From NCBI GenBank assembly GCA_965199135.1, contig OZ240685.1, positions 1,922,001-1,986,000 on the forward strand: a stretch of 64,000 nt of DNA. Reading direction: 5' to 3'. Position 1 is the stretch's first letter. Each line of letters begins with the position of its first letter. The DNA comes from EB88 sp965199135. Its GTDB lineage: Bacteria; Acidobacteriota; Terriglobia; Terriglobales; Acidobacteriaceae. Both the position numbers and the translations under genes were made by a program. Under the pieces are notes generated by a model, which did not search any database, was not told the DNA's origin, and saw nothing but the letters and a program-made list of their open reading frames with translations. Below, piece by piece: positions 18,586 through 29,036 of this stretch.

Positions 18586-19281
18586 ATGGCTTACGATAGT
18601 CGGTCTCCGTACTCTTCTGGCGGTTCCTACGGCGTTCTGAATGGCGGCCGGGTCATCGGCCCGGCTGAGAGTAGCTCTCGCCTGCTGAGCAAGGTCATGG
18701 GGCTTGTCGGGGCTGCATTTGCGCTTACAGCGGCAGGCAGCTATGTCTCGCTTTCGATCCCTCCAGGGATTGCGCTGATGGTGATGCTGCTCAACTTCGG
18801 AACACTGTTCGCGATCAGCGCCACGCGCGCCAATCCTGCACGCCAGGTCACGCTTCTGTATGCATTCGCGTTCCTTGAGGGGATCGGGCTTGGGCCGACG
18901 ATCCAGCACTACCTGCACCATGGCGGCATCCCGCTGGTGGAGCATGCCGCGCTGACCACAGCGATCGGCATGGCGATGCTGGGCACGATCGCGTACGCAG
19001 TCTCTGTGGACTACCGCAAGCTGCAATCGATAGGAACGTTCTTCCTGATCGGCGTTATCGTGATGTCGCTGGCGGCGATGTTCTTCCACTTTGTGCAGCC
19101 GACCACAATCGACTACCTGATTCTCGCGGTGTTCTCGCTGCTCACCGTCGCGGATTTCGCCCGGGTCCGCGCGGGCGGGGGTGGCGCAACGTCGGTTGAG
19201 CTGGCGCTCGCGATCTTCCTCGATGGCCTCAACATCTTCCTCGCTGTGCTGAACATCTTCGGCAACCGCAGCAACGATTAA
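18586..19281 (+). CDS. BAX inhibitor-1 / YccA family membrane protein
   Basis: 231 residues with about seven hydrophobic segments. Family signs include a polar N-terminus (about 40 residues), LLSKVMGLVGAAFALTAAGS as the first helix, the central FAFLEGIGLGPTIQHYL (matching the family's xEGxxLG motif) and a C-terminal helix pair ending in FLDGLNIFLAVLNIFGNR, with the Asp that in BsYetJ forms part of the calcium/pH-sensing site. It is an inner-membrane protein, probably a calcium leak channel by homology. It begins 4 bases after the kinase stop with TAGGA upstream, so it is likely cotranscribed with that kinase. The earlier in-frame ATG at 18550 lies within the kinase gene. Confidence 0.85.
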   Translation: MAYDSRSPYSSGGSYGVLNGGRVIGPAESSSRLLSKVMGLVGAAFALTAAGSYVSLSIPPGIALMVMLLNFGTLFAISATRANPARQVTLLYAFAFLEGIGLGPTIQHYLHHGGIPLVEHAALTTAIGMAMLGTIAYAVSVDYRKLQSIGTFFLIGVIVMSLAAMFFHFVQPTTIDYLILAVFSLLTVADFARVRAGGGGATSVELALAIFLDGLNIFLAVLNIFGNRSND

Positions 19282-19298
19282 CGCTGCACTTGAATCAG

Positions 19299-19329
19299 GG
19301 CATAGCCCTCCGCCTGGGAGGGCTATGCC
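19299..19329. terminator. Bidirectional terminator hairpin
   Basis: A 13-bp perfect stem, GGCATAGCCCTCC (19299-19311) with GGAGGGCTATGCC (19317-19329), closed by a 5-base loop. It lies 18 bases after the BAX-inhibitor gene and includes the stop codon (TAG, 19323-19325) of the convergent methyltransferase gene. There is no long T-run, but position and strength fit transcription termination in both directions. Confidence 0.65.
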
Positions 19330-20087
19330 GTGTCTGCAACCAGGGTTGCCGTGTCGATGTGAAAACTGCCGTCTCGCTCGATGGCAAAGTGTTCCTGGAC
19401 GAGCGCTGGAGCGGCGAGCTGAAGTGACCGGATCGCCTCGGCGTGGAGTGGGAGCGCGTGGGTGCGGGCGATCCAGACGGCAAAGTCCATCCGCAGCCGG
19501 CGCTGCGTCGTCTCGCGTACGGTGAATCCGGCCTTTGCAAGCCGCCCATGCCACTCGGCCAGGCTGTAGTCGCGCACGTGGGAGAGATCACGCAACAGCT
19601 CCACCGTCTGCAGGTGCGTGTCGAGCGCCGCGTCGGCAGGGGCGATCACATCCATAAACACGGCATGGCCGCCGGGCTTGAGCACCCGCCTGGCTTCAGC
19701 GAGACCCGCCTCCATGCTGTGCCAGTGATGCGTGCTGAAGCGGGTCAGCACCCAGTCGAAGGTGGCAGTCTCAAAGGGCAGCGCCTCGGCTGCTGCTTCC
19801 ACGGTGACGATGTTGGTGAGGCCGCGTTCTCGGGCAGTGGTGTCTACCAGATCGAGCATGCTCCGGGTGACGTCACATGCGGTGACCCGCTCGACATGCG
19901 GAGCAGCCCGGTATGCGACATGACCACCGCCGCAGCCAAGATCGAGCACCTGTGCTTCCTTCTGACCAAACAACAGCGCCCCAAGTTGCGCGAGGTCGTC
20001 CCCCGTGCTGTGGTTGACGCTGGTGAGGTAATCCTGGGCGCGCGAGGCGTAGTGATCCGCGACAAACTGCTGAGGTGTGCTGTGCAA
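19323..20087 (-). CDS. Class I SAM-dependent methyltransferase (UbiE/YcgJ type)
   Basis: 254 residues with the seven-strand Rossmann methyltransferase motifs: motif I VLDLGCGGGHVAY (SAM-binding glycine loop), motif II acidic residue in VTACDVTRSML, motif III AAEALPFETATFDWVLTRFS, and post-motif RRVLKPGGHAVFMDV. The length and phrase TRFSTHHW resemble small-molecule methyltransferases of the YcgJ/UbiE group. The substrate cannot be told. It stands alone, convergent with the BAX-inhibitor gene and divergent from a small secreted protein. Confidence 0.8.
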   Translation of the reverse strand: MHSTPQQFVADHYASRAQDYLTSVNHSTGDDLAQLGALLFGQKEAQVLDLGCGGGHVAYRAAPHVERVTACDVTRSMLDLVDTTARERGLTNIVTVEAAAEALPFETATFDWVLTRFSTHHWHSMEAGLAEARRVLKPGGHAVFMDVIAPADAALDTHLQTVELLRDLSHVRDYSLAEWHGRLAKAGFTVRETTQRRLRMDFAVWIARTHALPLHAEAIRSLQLAAPALVQEHFAIERDGSFHIDTATLVADTA

Positions 20088-20260
20088 GATCCGGCTCCTG
20101 TGACTCCAAGGGAAGCTTACAGCCTTGACGTGCTCTGCTCGCCGGAGCGGCAGTCACACGATCGAGCCGGGCGGGATGCGCACACTGCACTGGCCGCAGA
20201 TGTGAGTTAGTCTACCGGTGGTCCAATGGTCCAACGTACGTAAAGAAAGGCGAGACCCTG

Positions 20261-20590
20261 ATGAACTGGAAAACTCTTCGATCTGTAACTAGCGCTGTTA
20301 CTCTCCTGCTGCTCAGCTATGCTGGCGCCTCCGTGGCGCAGGCCCCACAAAACAGGCCTGCCGTTGCGGGCAGTGCTCCCGCTGCGGCCAACACCATGCC
20401 GACCGATGCGCAGATCGCCGATGCCAAGAGCAAGGGCATGGTCTGGGTCAATCTGAACACCAAGGTCTACCACAAGCCTGATGCAGTGTATGGCAAGACC
20501 AAGAACGGCAAGTTCATGACCGAGGCCGATGCGCAGAAAGCCGGCGCACGCATGGCGAAGACCTCGCCTGTCGGTAAGAAGAAGTCGTAA
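20261..20590 (+). CDS. Small secreted protein with a YHKP / YGKTKxGKFMTEADA motif
   Basis: 109 residues. A clear signal peptide (TSAVTLLLLSYAGASVAQA) gives a mature protein of about 80 residues: a low-complexity linker, then IADAKSKGMVWVNLNTKVYH and KPDAVYGKTKNGKFMTEADA, ending in lysines. This short motif recurs in small exported proteins of acidobacteria and proteobacteria and vaguely resembles the Tyr/His-rich end of metal-binding or cell-wall domains; I know no function for it. AAGGCGAG precedes the ATG. A direct repeat (GGTCCAAT/GGTCCAAC) lies about 40 bases upstream. Confidence 0.75.
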   Translation: MNWKTLRSVTSAVTLLLLSYAGASVAQAPQNRPAVAGSAPAAANTMPTDAQIADAKSKGMVWVNLNTKVYHKPDAVYGKTKNGKFMTEADAQKAGARMAKTSPVGKKKS

Positions 20591-20609
20591 GACAGATCTC
20601 TCGGTGAGA

Positions 20610-20640
20610 CAGAAGGGCCGGTTGTTGCTGGCCCTTTCTG
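20610..20640. terminator. Bidirectional terminator hairpin
   Basis: CAGAAGGGCC (20610-20619) pairs with GGCCCTTTCTG (20630-20640), with one bulged T. It sits between the 3' ends of the small secreted protein gene (stop at 20590) and the convergent oxidase gene (stop at 20645). Confidence 0.6.
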
Positions 20641-20644
20641 CTGC

Positions 20645-21952
20645 CTACAAGAGCGTTGGCCGGGAGAAGAGAGCCTGGGGATCGTGCCTCTGGCGTAACG
20701 CCTCAAAATCATGGAAGCGTGGGTAGAGTTTCTCCACGGCGGCCGGCTCCATGGTATGCATCTTGGCCCAGTGTGGGCGTGCTCTAAATGGCGCAAGCCT
20801 CTGCTCGATCTCCGGCAGGAGTCGGAGCAGTTCGGCTTCGCGCGGCTTCCAGGTGAAGTGAATCGCGAGTGAATCACGTCCGTACGCCATGCTCAACCAC
20901 AGGCTGTCAGCCTTCACGGTGCGCAGTTCGGAGATGAACAGGTGAGGGGCGATCCTGTCCGCGATCTCGTCCAGGGCTGCGACGGCGCGCGATGCGTCCT
21001 CGCGGCGGACGAAGTACTCGGTCTGGATCTCGGCACCGCTTGAGGGCGTGAACTCCATGCGGAAGTGCGGCAGCCGCTCATACCAGGGGCCAGCAACGCC
21101 CAACTGCGGCGTGCAATTCTCAGCGCCGTGCCCGGGGAGCGGATGCAACGGCTCTGTCTGCAACGTAGCTCCATATAGCGTGGGCGGGAACTCCAGCGGG
21201 GCATCGCTACCGACCCTGCGCTTGACCCACACCTGCGTGAAGCGCGATCGTTGCCAGTCGGTGAAGAGGCTAACGCTGTAGCCCTCGCCGCAGATCGCAT
21301 CGAGGTTTTGCTCGAGCACAGCGAAGGGCAGCCCCTCGTACACGGCCTGCGCTACGTCGAAGCGCGGTTCGATATCGAGCGTGATCTCGTGCACGATGCC
21401 GAGCGCGCCCATCGACACGACCCCGCCTTCGAACACGTCAGGATCTCCCCCGCGCGAAAGCGTGATCTCGTCGCCGCGACCGTTGACAAACGAGAGCGCC
21501 GACACCGCGGCCGACAGGCACTTGTTTCCCAGTCCCGAGCCATGCGTCGCCGTGGCGCATGCCCCCACGACCGTGATGTGAGGCAGGCTGGCGAGGTTAT
21601 GCACGGCAAATCCCTGCGCATCGAGCCAGGGCGCGAGCCTGCCGTACGTGACGCCGCCACCCACGGTCACGGTATGCGCATTCTGATCGAGACGCATCGC
21701 CTTGAAGTGCTGCAGCGACACCTGGCGTCCCGGCGAGTCCGCGATGCGGTTGAAAGAGTGCCCGGAACCGAGAGCTTTGAGCGGGCTTCCTTCGAGCACG
21801 AGGTCGCGAAGCGCCTGCACACTGTCGGGCGCAGCGGTCGCGGCAGCACGGAAGACAACATTGCCAGCCCAGTTCGTGCGGCTGGCGGCTTCGCGGTCCG
21901 CGGATCCCCGTGGCGTGGGTTCGAGCCTTGTCTGGTCGGTGGGGAGCCTCAT
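20645..21952 (-). CDS. Alditol/xylitol oxidase-like FAD flavoprotein
   Basis: About 435 residues. The N-terminal FAD domain (PCMH fold) has LKALGSGHSFN, where the His matches the one that binds FAD covalently in alditol oxidase and related VAO-family enzymes, and VGACATATHGSGLGNKCLSA. The C-terminal half has the substrate domain with RTVKADSLWLSMAYGRDSLA and ends in DPQALFSRPTLL, typical of the AldO/arabinono-lactone oxidase group. AldO oxidises terminal hydroxyls of sugar alcohols with O2, forming H2O2. No signal peptide is seen. The ATG at 21952 is chosen; a TTG at 21988 overlapping the upstream stop is possible. It is the last gene of a leftward group that starts with the ATP-grasp gene. 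Confidence 0.82.
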   Translation of the reverse strand: MRLPTDQTRLEPTPRGSADREAASRTNWAGNVVFRAAATAAPDSVQALRDLVLEGSPLKALGSGHSFNRIADSPGRQVSLQHFKAMRLDQNAHTVTVGGGVTYGRLAPWLDAQGFAVHNLASLPHITVVGACATATHGSGLGNKCLSAAVSALSFVNGRGDEITLSRGGDPDVFEGGVVSMGALGIVHEITLDIEPRFDVAQAVYEGLPFAVLEQNLDAICGEGYSVSLFTDWQRSRFTQVWVKRRVGSDAPLEFPPTLYGATLQTEPLHPLPGHGAENCTPQLGVAGPWYERLPHFRMEFTPSSGAEIQTEYFVRREDASRAVAALDEIADRIAPHLFISELRTVKADSLWLSMAYGRDSLAIHFTWKPREAELLRLLPEIEQRLAPFRARPHWAKMHTMEPAAVEKLYPRFHDFEALRQRHDPQALFSRPTLL

Positions 21953-21984
21953 GCGTCTATGATCTGCCGAACGGAGCACAGGGA

Positions 21985-23823
<1,839 letters not shown>

Positions 23824-23886
23824 CGTACTGACCTTCGTACACCCGGGTTGATCTTGTCTACGGCGGAATGGCTTCAGAGGCATCGC

Positions 23887-24342
23887 TCAGGCGTCCTCGC
23901 CCACAGAAACCACGAAGTACTGGGCCACATCCTGGCCAACGTTGCGTGCGTGGTGCAGGGAGTTGCTCTTCCAGAAGCCGGCTGAGCCTGCGGTCAGCAC
24001 CGTGGACTGCCCGTCGATTGTGACCTCCACCTCTCCGTTGACCATCAGCAGAAACTCTTCGTGCTTGTGGCGGTGTGGAGGATGGGGTTCCGCGCCGGGC
24101 TGCAACTGCGTCTCATGCACCTCCACACGGGTGCCCGCTGCAGTGATCCCGTCTGCGATCGGGCGGAAGGTGCTTGCGCCGTGGTCTTGCGCCTTCATCG
24201 CGGCGAAGGGCGTCGCAAAGGAGTCGAGCGGCTTCTCTGCAGCCGGTGGTTCCTCGGGGGCAGCAGCCGCGAAGGCCTCCGTAGCTGAGAGCAGCGTGGT
24301 GAGTATCGAGGCAGAGCAAAAGAGCCGGCGAGAGTGGATCAA
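23887..24342 (-). CDS. Exported cupin-domain protein
   Basis: 151 residues. The N-terminus (MIHSRRLFCSASILTTLLSA) looks like a signal peptide, with RR in a weak twin-arginine context. The C-terminal 80 residues are a cupin: GAEPHPPHRHKHEEFLLMVNG supplies the metal-binding H-x-H-x(4)-E motif, and SNSLHHARNVG supplies the last His of motif 2. The fold and ligands suggest a metal site, perhaps sensing or isomerising a sugar or acid, but no reaction can be named. It sits between the KDPG aldolase and the VCBS/UnbV genes in a leftward series. Confidence 0.8.
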   Translation of the reverse strand: MIHSRRLFCSASILTTLLSATEAFAAAAPEEPPAAEKPLDSFATPFAAMKAQDHGASTFRPIADGITAAGTRVEVHETQLQPGAEPHPPHRHKHEEFLLMVNGEVEVTIDGQSTVLTAGSAGFWKSNSLHHARNVGQDVAQYFVVSVGEDA

Positions 24343-24422
24343 AGGGGCGCCTTTCCATGCGGAGTACCGGCGCCACCGAGTCTATCGTTGCACTCCCGAA
24401 CTGTGTCAAGCAATGCCGTGCT

Positions 24423-25079
24423 CTACGCGCGACGGCTTGTCTTCCATTCACGGATGATGGCGCAATACGCCTCTGCGGTCGTGGTAACGCTCACCGGATC
24501 GCCAGCTGCGATCGCAGCTGCATCCACGAGGTCGCTGCCGACGCCCAGCGCCACAGCGCCGGCCGCGAGGAAGTCCCGCGCGGTCGCAAGGGTAATGCCG
24601 CCGGTCGGCAGTAGTGGAATCTCCGGAAACGGGGCGCGGATTGCTCGCAGGTATGGGGCGCCCCCCACGGCCGAGCAGGGAAAGACTTTGATCGCATGCG
24701 CGCCGGCACGCCAGGCCGTGAGGATCTCGGTCGGGGTCAGCGCCCCCGAGATCATGAGCTTGCCACGATCGCGGGTGCAGGCGATGACCTCAGGGTGCAG
24801 GCTTGGGGAGACCACGAAGTCTGCACCGGAGTCGATGGTGGATTCGCAGTGGGCGACGGTGGTGATGGTGCCCGAGCCGAGCAGCAGCTCGTCGCCATAG
24901 AGCGTGCGCAGCTCCCGCAGCACGGCGCAGGCGTCCGGCAGGGTAGTCGTTACCTCGATGACGCGGATGCCGCCGGCGTACATGGCAGCGACCAGGGCAA
25001 GCGCTTCGGTGGTGCTGCGTCCGCGAAGCACCGGGACGATGCCTTCGCGCTGGATGCGTTGGAGTGTTGCGTTTGACAC
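24423..25079 (-). CDS. eda: 2-keto-3-deoxy-6-phosphogluconate / 4-hydroxy-2-oxoglutarate aldolase
   Basis: 218 residues, the usual length of the Eda family. It splits KDPG into pyruvate and glyceraldehyde-3-phosphate. Motifs: GIVPVLRG, IRVIEVTTTLPDA (Glu of the active site), LLGSGTITT, FVVSPSLHPEV, and the Schiff-base Lys in GAHAIKVFPCSAVGGAPYL. LLPTGGI contributes the phosphate site. The GTG at 25079 is chosen: GAGGA lies just upstream and it starts at the family's normal N-terminus. The next gene upstream, 30 bases away, is the KDG kinase, so the pair makes KDPG and cleaves it. Confidence 0.9.
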   Translation of the reverse strand: MSNATLQRIQREGIVPVLRGRSTTEALALVAAMYAGGIRVIEVTTTLPDACAVLRELRTLYGDELLLGSGTITTVAHCESTIDSGADFVVSPSLHPEVIACTRDRGKLMISGALTPTEILTAWRAGAHAIKVFPCSAVGGAPYLRAIRAPFPEIPLLPTGGITLATARDFLAAGAVALGVGSDLVDAAAIAAGDPVSVTTTAEAYCAIIREWKTSRRA

Positions 25080-25108
25080 GGCGTCCTCGTTGGTTCCTGT
25101 GGTCACGC

Positions 25109-26236
25109 TTAACGGTGGGTTTGAATGGAGCTGCTCGCCATCAGGCGCTCGACTTCTGCGAGCGTGGCCATGCTGGTATCCCCAGGGGTTGTCATCGCCA
25201 GAGCGCCGTGGGCGACGCCACACTCGAGCGACCAGAGAGCAGAGCGGCCTTCGAGCAGGCCGTACAGGAAGCCTGCCGCAAAGGAGTCGCCGCCCCCGAT
25301 TCGATCGAGCACATCGACCTCGCGCATCTCGACTGCGACAAAGTCGCCACGGCAGAGCGCCACGGCGCCCCAGCGGTGCGCACAGGAGCTGGTCGCCTCG
25401 CGCTGCGTCATCACAATAGCCTGGAGGTTCGGGTAGGCCTCGCCGACACGCCGCAGCATCTGCTCGGTGCGGCCGGAGCCTGCAGACAGGGAAGCAAGAT
25501 CGACACCGAGGCGCTCGGAGAAGTCCCGCTCGCCGGCAAACAGGACGTCGGCTTTCCGGACCAGCTGTTCGTTCACCGCCCGTGCGCGTGCGGTGCCGCC
25601 ATTGGCGCGCCAGAGCGACTCGCGGTAGTTCAGGTCGTAGGAGACCAGCGTCCCTGCGCCCTGGGCTGCATCGATGGCTTCCTCAGCCACTGCAGGCGTG
25701 CTTGGGGAAAGAGCCGCAAAGATGCCGCCGGTATGAAGGATCCGTGCGCCCTGTTCTCCGAAGATCGCCTTCCAGTCGAGGCTGCCCGGCTCAAGCTGCG
25801 AAACCGCTGTGTAGCCGCGATCAGAGCAGCCAAGCGGTGCCCGCACCCCGAAGCCGCGCTCCACGAAGTTGAATCCGTTGCGGACCTCGCGTCCGACGCC
25901 ATCGTAGGGGCGCCACTGGAGGAGGCTGGTATCGACGCCGCCCTGGAGGATCAGATCTTCAACGAGCCGGCCGACCGGGTTGTCGGCGAGGGCTGTGGCG
26001 ATCGCGGTGCGCTGGTGGAAGCAGCGCCGGAGACTGCGGGCGACGTTGTACTCGCCGCCGCCTTCCCACACGTCGAAGCATCGCGTGGTGTGGATGCGGG
26101 AGTCGCCCGGATCGAAGCGAAGCATCACTTCGCCGAGGCTGACCAGGTCCCACCGTGAGGATCCGGGGGACCGCAACTGCACCGGGTCTGACTGCACTGG
26201 GTCTGAAGGAGGAAAGTGCTCTTCCGCAGGTCGCAA
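25109..26236 (-). CDS. kdgK: 2-keto-3-deoxygluconate kinase, PfkB family
   Basis: 375 residues. It phosphorylates 2-keto-3-deoxygluconate to KDPG with ATP, feeding the aldolase encoded directly downstream. PfkB signatures: GGGEYNVARSLRR near the N-terminus (substrate-binding GG...N) and DRIGGGDSFAAGFLYGLLEG near the C-terminus (catalytic Asp and anion hole). SYDLNYRESLWRA matches the KdgK pattern. About 25 extra N-terminal residues precede the fold, so the start could be internal. With eda it supports growth on uronates or pectin-derived sugars. Confidence 0.85.
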   Translation of the reverse strand: MRPAEEHFPPSDPVQSDPVQLRSPGSSRWDLVSLGEVMLRFDPGDSRIHTTRCFDVWEGGGEYNVARSLRRCFHQRTAIATALADNPVGRLVEDLILQGGVDTSLLQWRPYDGVGREVRNGFNFVERGFGVRAPLGCSDRGYTAVSQLEPGSLDWKAIFGEQGARILHTGGIFAALSPSTPAVAEEAIDAAQGAGTLVSYDLNYRESLWRANGGTARARAVNEQLVRKADVLFAGERDFSERLGVDLASLSAGSGRTEQMLRRVGEAYPNLQAIVMTQREATSSCAHRWGAVALCRGDFVAVEMREVDVLDRIGGGDSFAAGFLYGLLEGRSALWSLECGVAHGALAMTTPGDTSMATLAEVERLMASSSIQTHR

Positions 26237-26282
26237 GATGAGCCCAGTGTATCCCGCCGTACGTCGAGCGAGCTTGACCGGA

Positions 26283-27605
26283 TCAGCTTGCGATGCTCAC
26301 AACCTTGCCGCTTTGCACGGCCTCCGCTTCCAGGTTTCTGTCCGTCGACGCCAGGTCCTGGTAGTAAAACGGCTGCGGCGTCAGGTCGGTCTGCAGGGAA
26401 CCCTTCAGTTCCGACAGGGAAGCCCAGAGCCGCCGGCGAAGGCGACCCCGTCGATCGGGGTTACCGGCCGAGAGCGTCGCGAGCAGCGCTTCTTCGTTGT
26501 CCTGCACATCGGTGCGGCAGCCGGAAAGACGGGCAGACTGGCGGGTCCAGCGTTCGCCGTCTGGGTAGAAGCAGATTGCGTTTCCGAGACTGGGATCACC
26601 TGCTTCGGGCAATGGGCGGTCTGCCCACTGTGCCCACAGGATGCCTGCCAGGTCGGGTTGATTGGCGACCGAGATGTGTCCAAGCTGGGTCGAGCGCGGG
26701 TTCATCTCGATCAGGTAGGGTTCGCCGGTCAGCGCATCGATCATGAAGTCGAGGCCAAAGAAGCCGTTGAGCTCGAAGGCCTCGGCCAGCAGGACTCCGG
26801 CGCGCGTGATGCGGGGATCATTCAGAAGGCGGATGACGAGCGATGGACCCTTCTCGCCCTTGGACGCAACCACGCAGGCCTGCACCTCGCCCACGATCTT
26901 GCCCTGGATGCAGGCATACATCGAGTTGGCAGGCACGCCCTGGATGAGCTTTTGCGCCGTGATCTCGGGTTGGCTGAGGCACTGGAGCCGGACAAAGGCC
27001 GAGGCATCCCCGTTGCGAAGCCACTGGGCCATCCTTTCTCCAAAGCCTGTCTCGGTGCGCAGCGTCTGGAAGGCATCGTGGGCTTCGGTGGCCGAGTGCA
27101 CGAACTGCACACCGCTGCCACCCCAGGTTCCATCCTTTTTGAGCACAAAGGCGGCTTTGTCTTCGGCGCACCAGCTGTGCAGGTCTTCTATGTCGGAGAT
27201 CAGCTCGGTCCGCGGAACGGTGATGCCGAGGCGGTGCGCGAGGGACAGCAGCGCGAAGCGGGAGCGGGCTTCCCGGTGATGCTTCGGATTGCCGATTGAG
27301 CGCTCGATGATGCTGCGAAGCTCCGGCGCCTTCTCTGCGAGCTCATGAAGAAACCAGACAGAAAGGTCGTCCGCCGGGACGATAAAATCGCAGCCGCTTG
27401 TTAGGATGGCGTGGTGCAGTGCCTTCAGGGGATTGGTCAATCGGAAGCGAAATCGCTGGCTGATCCGGGGCGCATAGGTCAGGTGACATTCTTCCGGGCA
27501 AATCACAGCAAGGCGGCAGCCATAGGCTGCAAAGCGCATCGCCAGCCTGGTGATCTGGAGCCAGGTCTGGGTCGCGACGAAAAGTACAGAAGGTGAATCC
27601 GACAT
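26283..27605 (-). CDS. ATP-grasp ligase
   Basis: 440 residues from the ATG at 27605, preceded by GGCGGAG at 6 bases. An N-terminal Rossmann-like preATP domain (SVLFVATQTWLQITRLAMR, FIVPADDLSVWFLHEL) leads to the ATP-grasp core: VLKKDGTWGGSGVQFV (phosphate-binding lysines and glycine loop), then GFFGLDFMIDALTGEPYLIE and MNPRSTQLGH, giving the Mg-binding E...E-x-N. The closest general type is the carbamoyl-phosphate synthase/D-ala ligase superfamily, with an unknown carboxylate and nucleophile. It is divergent from a flavin oxidoreductase across 155 bases, suggesting both act on one small molecule. Confidence 0.78.
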   Translation of the reverse strand: MSDSPSVLFVATQTWLQITRLAMRFAAYGCRLAVICPEECHLTYAPRISQRFRFRLTNPLKALHHAILTSGCDFIVPADDLSVWFLHELAEKAPELRSIIERSIGNPKHHREARSRFALLSLAHRLGITVPRTELISDIEDLHSWCAEDKAAFVLKKDGTWGGSGVQFVHSATEAHDAFQTLRTETGFGERMAQWLRNGDASAFVRLQCLSQPEITAQKLIQGVPANSMYACIQGKIVGEVQACVVASKGEKGPSLVIRLLNDPRITRAGVLLAEAFELNGFFGLDFMIDALTGEPYLIEMNPRSTQLGHISVANQPDLAGILWAQWADRPLPEAGDPSLGNAICFYPDGERWTRQSARLSGCRTDVQDNEEALLATLSAGNPDRRGRLRRRLWASLSELKGSLQTDLTPQPFYYQDLASTDRNLEAEAVQSGKVVSIAS

Positions 27606-27760
27606 GTCGTACTCCGCCAAAGGGGAACGGCTTCTATGAACTGTTGCGATACTAGAAGAACGTATGGAATTACCAAGTCAATCTTAAGTAAGTTACTACA
27701 CCTTTCCTTTGGTGGTAAAAATGGCGCCCCATATACTGCAAATACTTCAAGGCGGACAGT

Positions 27761-29020
27761 ATGCATAGTTCAAAGACAGACGTAGCAATCATTGGAGGGG
27801 GGCCATATGGTCTCTCCCTTGGCGCGTACCTGCGCTCTTACGGTGTGAACCACCGCATTTTCGGCCGTCCCATGCAGAGCTGGCAGCAGAATATGCCCTC
27901 GGGTATGTGTTTGAAGTCGGATGGCTATGCCTCCACGCTGTATGACCCAAAGGGCGCCTTTACTCTGGAACACTTCTGCAAAGAGCAAGGCCTGCCATAC
28001 AAATACTCTGGCATGCCGATCCCGCTCGAGACCTTTGTCGCCTATGGCCTCGAGTTCCAGAAGCGCATGGTGCCTCAACTTGAAACGGTCGACGTTGCTT
28101 CTGTTGAAAAGCGTGATGGTATGTTTCACCTTCGCACCGCAGCCGGAGAAGAGTTCTGCGCGCAGCGGGTCGTGCTGGCGGTAGGAATTACTCACTTTGG
28201 GTACTTACCGCCACAACTACAAGGCTTGCCGGCAGAAGCCGTCACCCACAGTTATGCCCATGGGGATGTAAGCGGCTTCGCCGGGAAGCGCGTCCTCGTC
28301 GTTGGTGCCGGTGCCTCGGCGGTGGATCTCGCCGCATCACTCGCCGATGCGGGTAGTGATGTGCACATCATGGGCCGCCGTCCCAAGATCGGCTTTTACA
28401 TTCCGGAGATGGATCCCCGTCCGCTGAAGCGACGCCTCCTCTATCCCCGGTCCGGGCTTGGTGTGGGCTGGGAGTACGTCATCTGCGTCGATGCGCCGTG
28501 GATGTTCCGCGCATTGCCGGAGCGGTTCCGCCATCGCGTTGTTCGCCGTCATCTTGGTCCGATCCCTGGCTGGTTTATGAAGGATAAGGTCGAGGGCAGA
28601 ATTCCCATGCACATGAGCTCGCAGATCCAGAGCGTCGACTGGCAGGATGGCAAGGTGCATGTGCACTATGACCAGCCGGATGCGTCAGGCCAGACCTTTG
28701 TTGCGGACCATGTGATCGCAGCGACCGGCTACAAGCCGAACGTCGGCACATTGAAATTTCTCGATCCTGCGCTCGCCTCAGCGATCAAGACTTCGGACGA
28801 CACGCCGGTACTGAACACAGCGTTCCAGACGTCTGTCCCAGGGCTCCATATGATCGGGCTTGCATCGGCGAACTGCTTCGGGCCTGCGCAGCGCTTCGCG
28901 GTGGGTGCCAAGTTTACGTCGCGGCACCTGTCACGGTTTCTGCGCCGCCAGCGCGCGGGCGTCTACGTGAACAACCCGGCGGCTTCGCCCATCACTGTTG
29001 CAGAGCAGACAACCGCGTAG
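27761..29020 (+). CDS. FAD-dependent oxidoreductase (flavin monooxygenase-like)
   Basis: 419 residues. FAD-binding Rossmann motif at the N-terminus (VAIIGGGPYGLSLGAYL), a second dinucleotide motif at about 170 (VLVVGAGASAVDLAASLADA, for NADPH), the ATG-type motif VIAATGYKPN and a C-terminal VPGLHMIGLASANCFGPAQR, where an Asp/Gly normally closes the flavin site. The plan matches class B flavin monooxygenases and lysine/ornithine hydroxylase relatives, but no substrate is implied. AAGGCGG lies just before the ATG. Divergent partner: the ATP-grasp ligase at 26283-27605. Confidence 0.83.
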   Translation: MHSSKTDVAIIGGGPYGLSLGAYLRSYGVNHRIFGRPMQSWQQNMPSGMCLKSDGYASTLYDPKGAFTLEHFCKEQGLPYKYSGMPIPLETFVAYGLEFQKRMVPQLETVDVASVEKRDGMFHLRTAAGEEFCAQRVVLAVGITHFGYLPPQLQGLPAEAVTHSYAHGDVSGFAGKRVLVVGAGASAVDLAASLADAGSDVHIMGRRPKIGFYIPEMDPRPLKRRLLYPRSGLGVGWEYVICVDAPWMFRALPERFRHRVVRRHLGPIPGWFMKDKVEGRIPMHMSSQIQSVDWQDGKVHVHYDQPDASGQTFVADHVIAATGYKPNVGTLKFLDPALASAIKTSDDTPVLNTAFQTSVPGLHMIGLASANCFGPAQRFAVGAKFTSRHLSRFLRRQRAGVYVNNPAASPITVAEQTTA

Positions 29021-29036
29021 CTGCATCGGGAACAGC

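Noticed and set aside
18535..19554. 339-residue minus-strand frame opposite the BAX-inhibitor gene
   Set aside because: It lacks any domain and is rich in Arg and His; the plus-strand protein is a clear membrane family.
24113..24457. Open frames overlapping the cupin gene on both strands
   Set aside because: The minus-strand cupin has metal ligands and a leader; the other frames have no motif.
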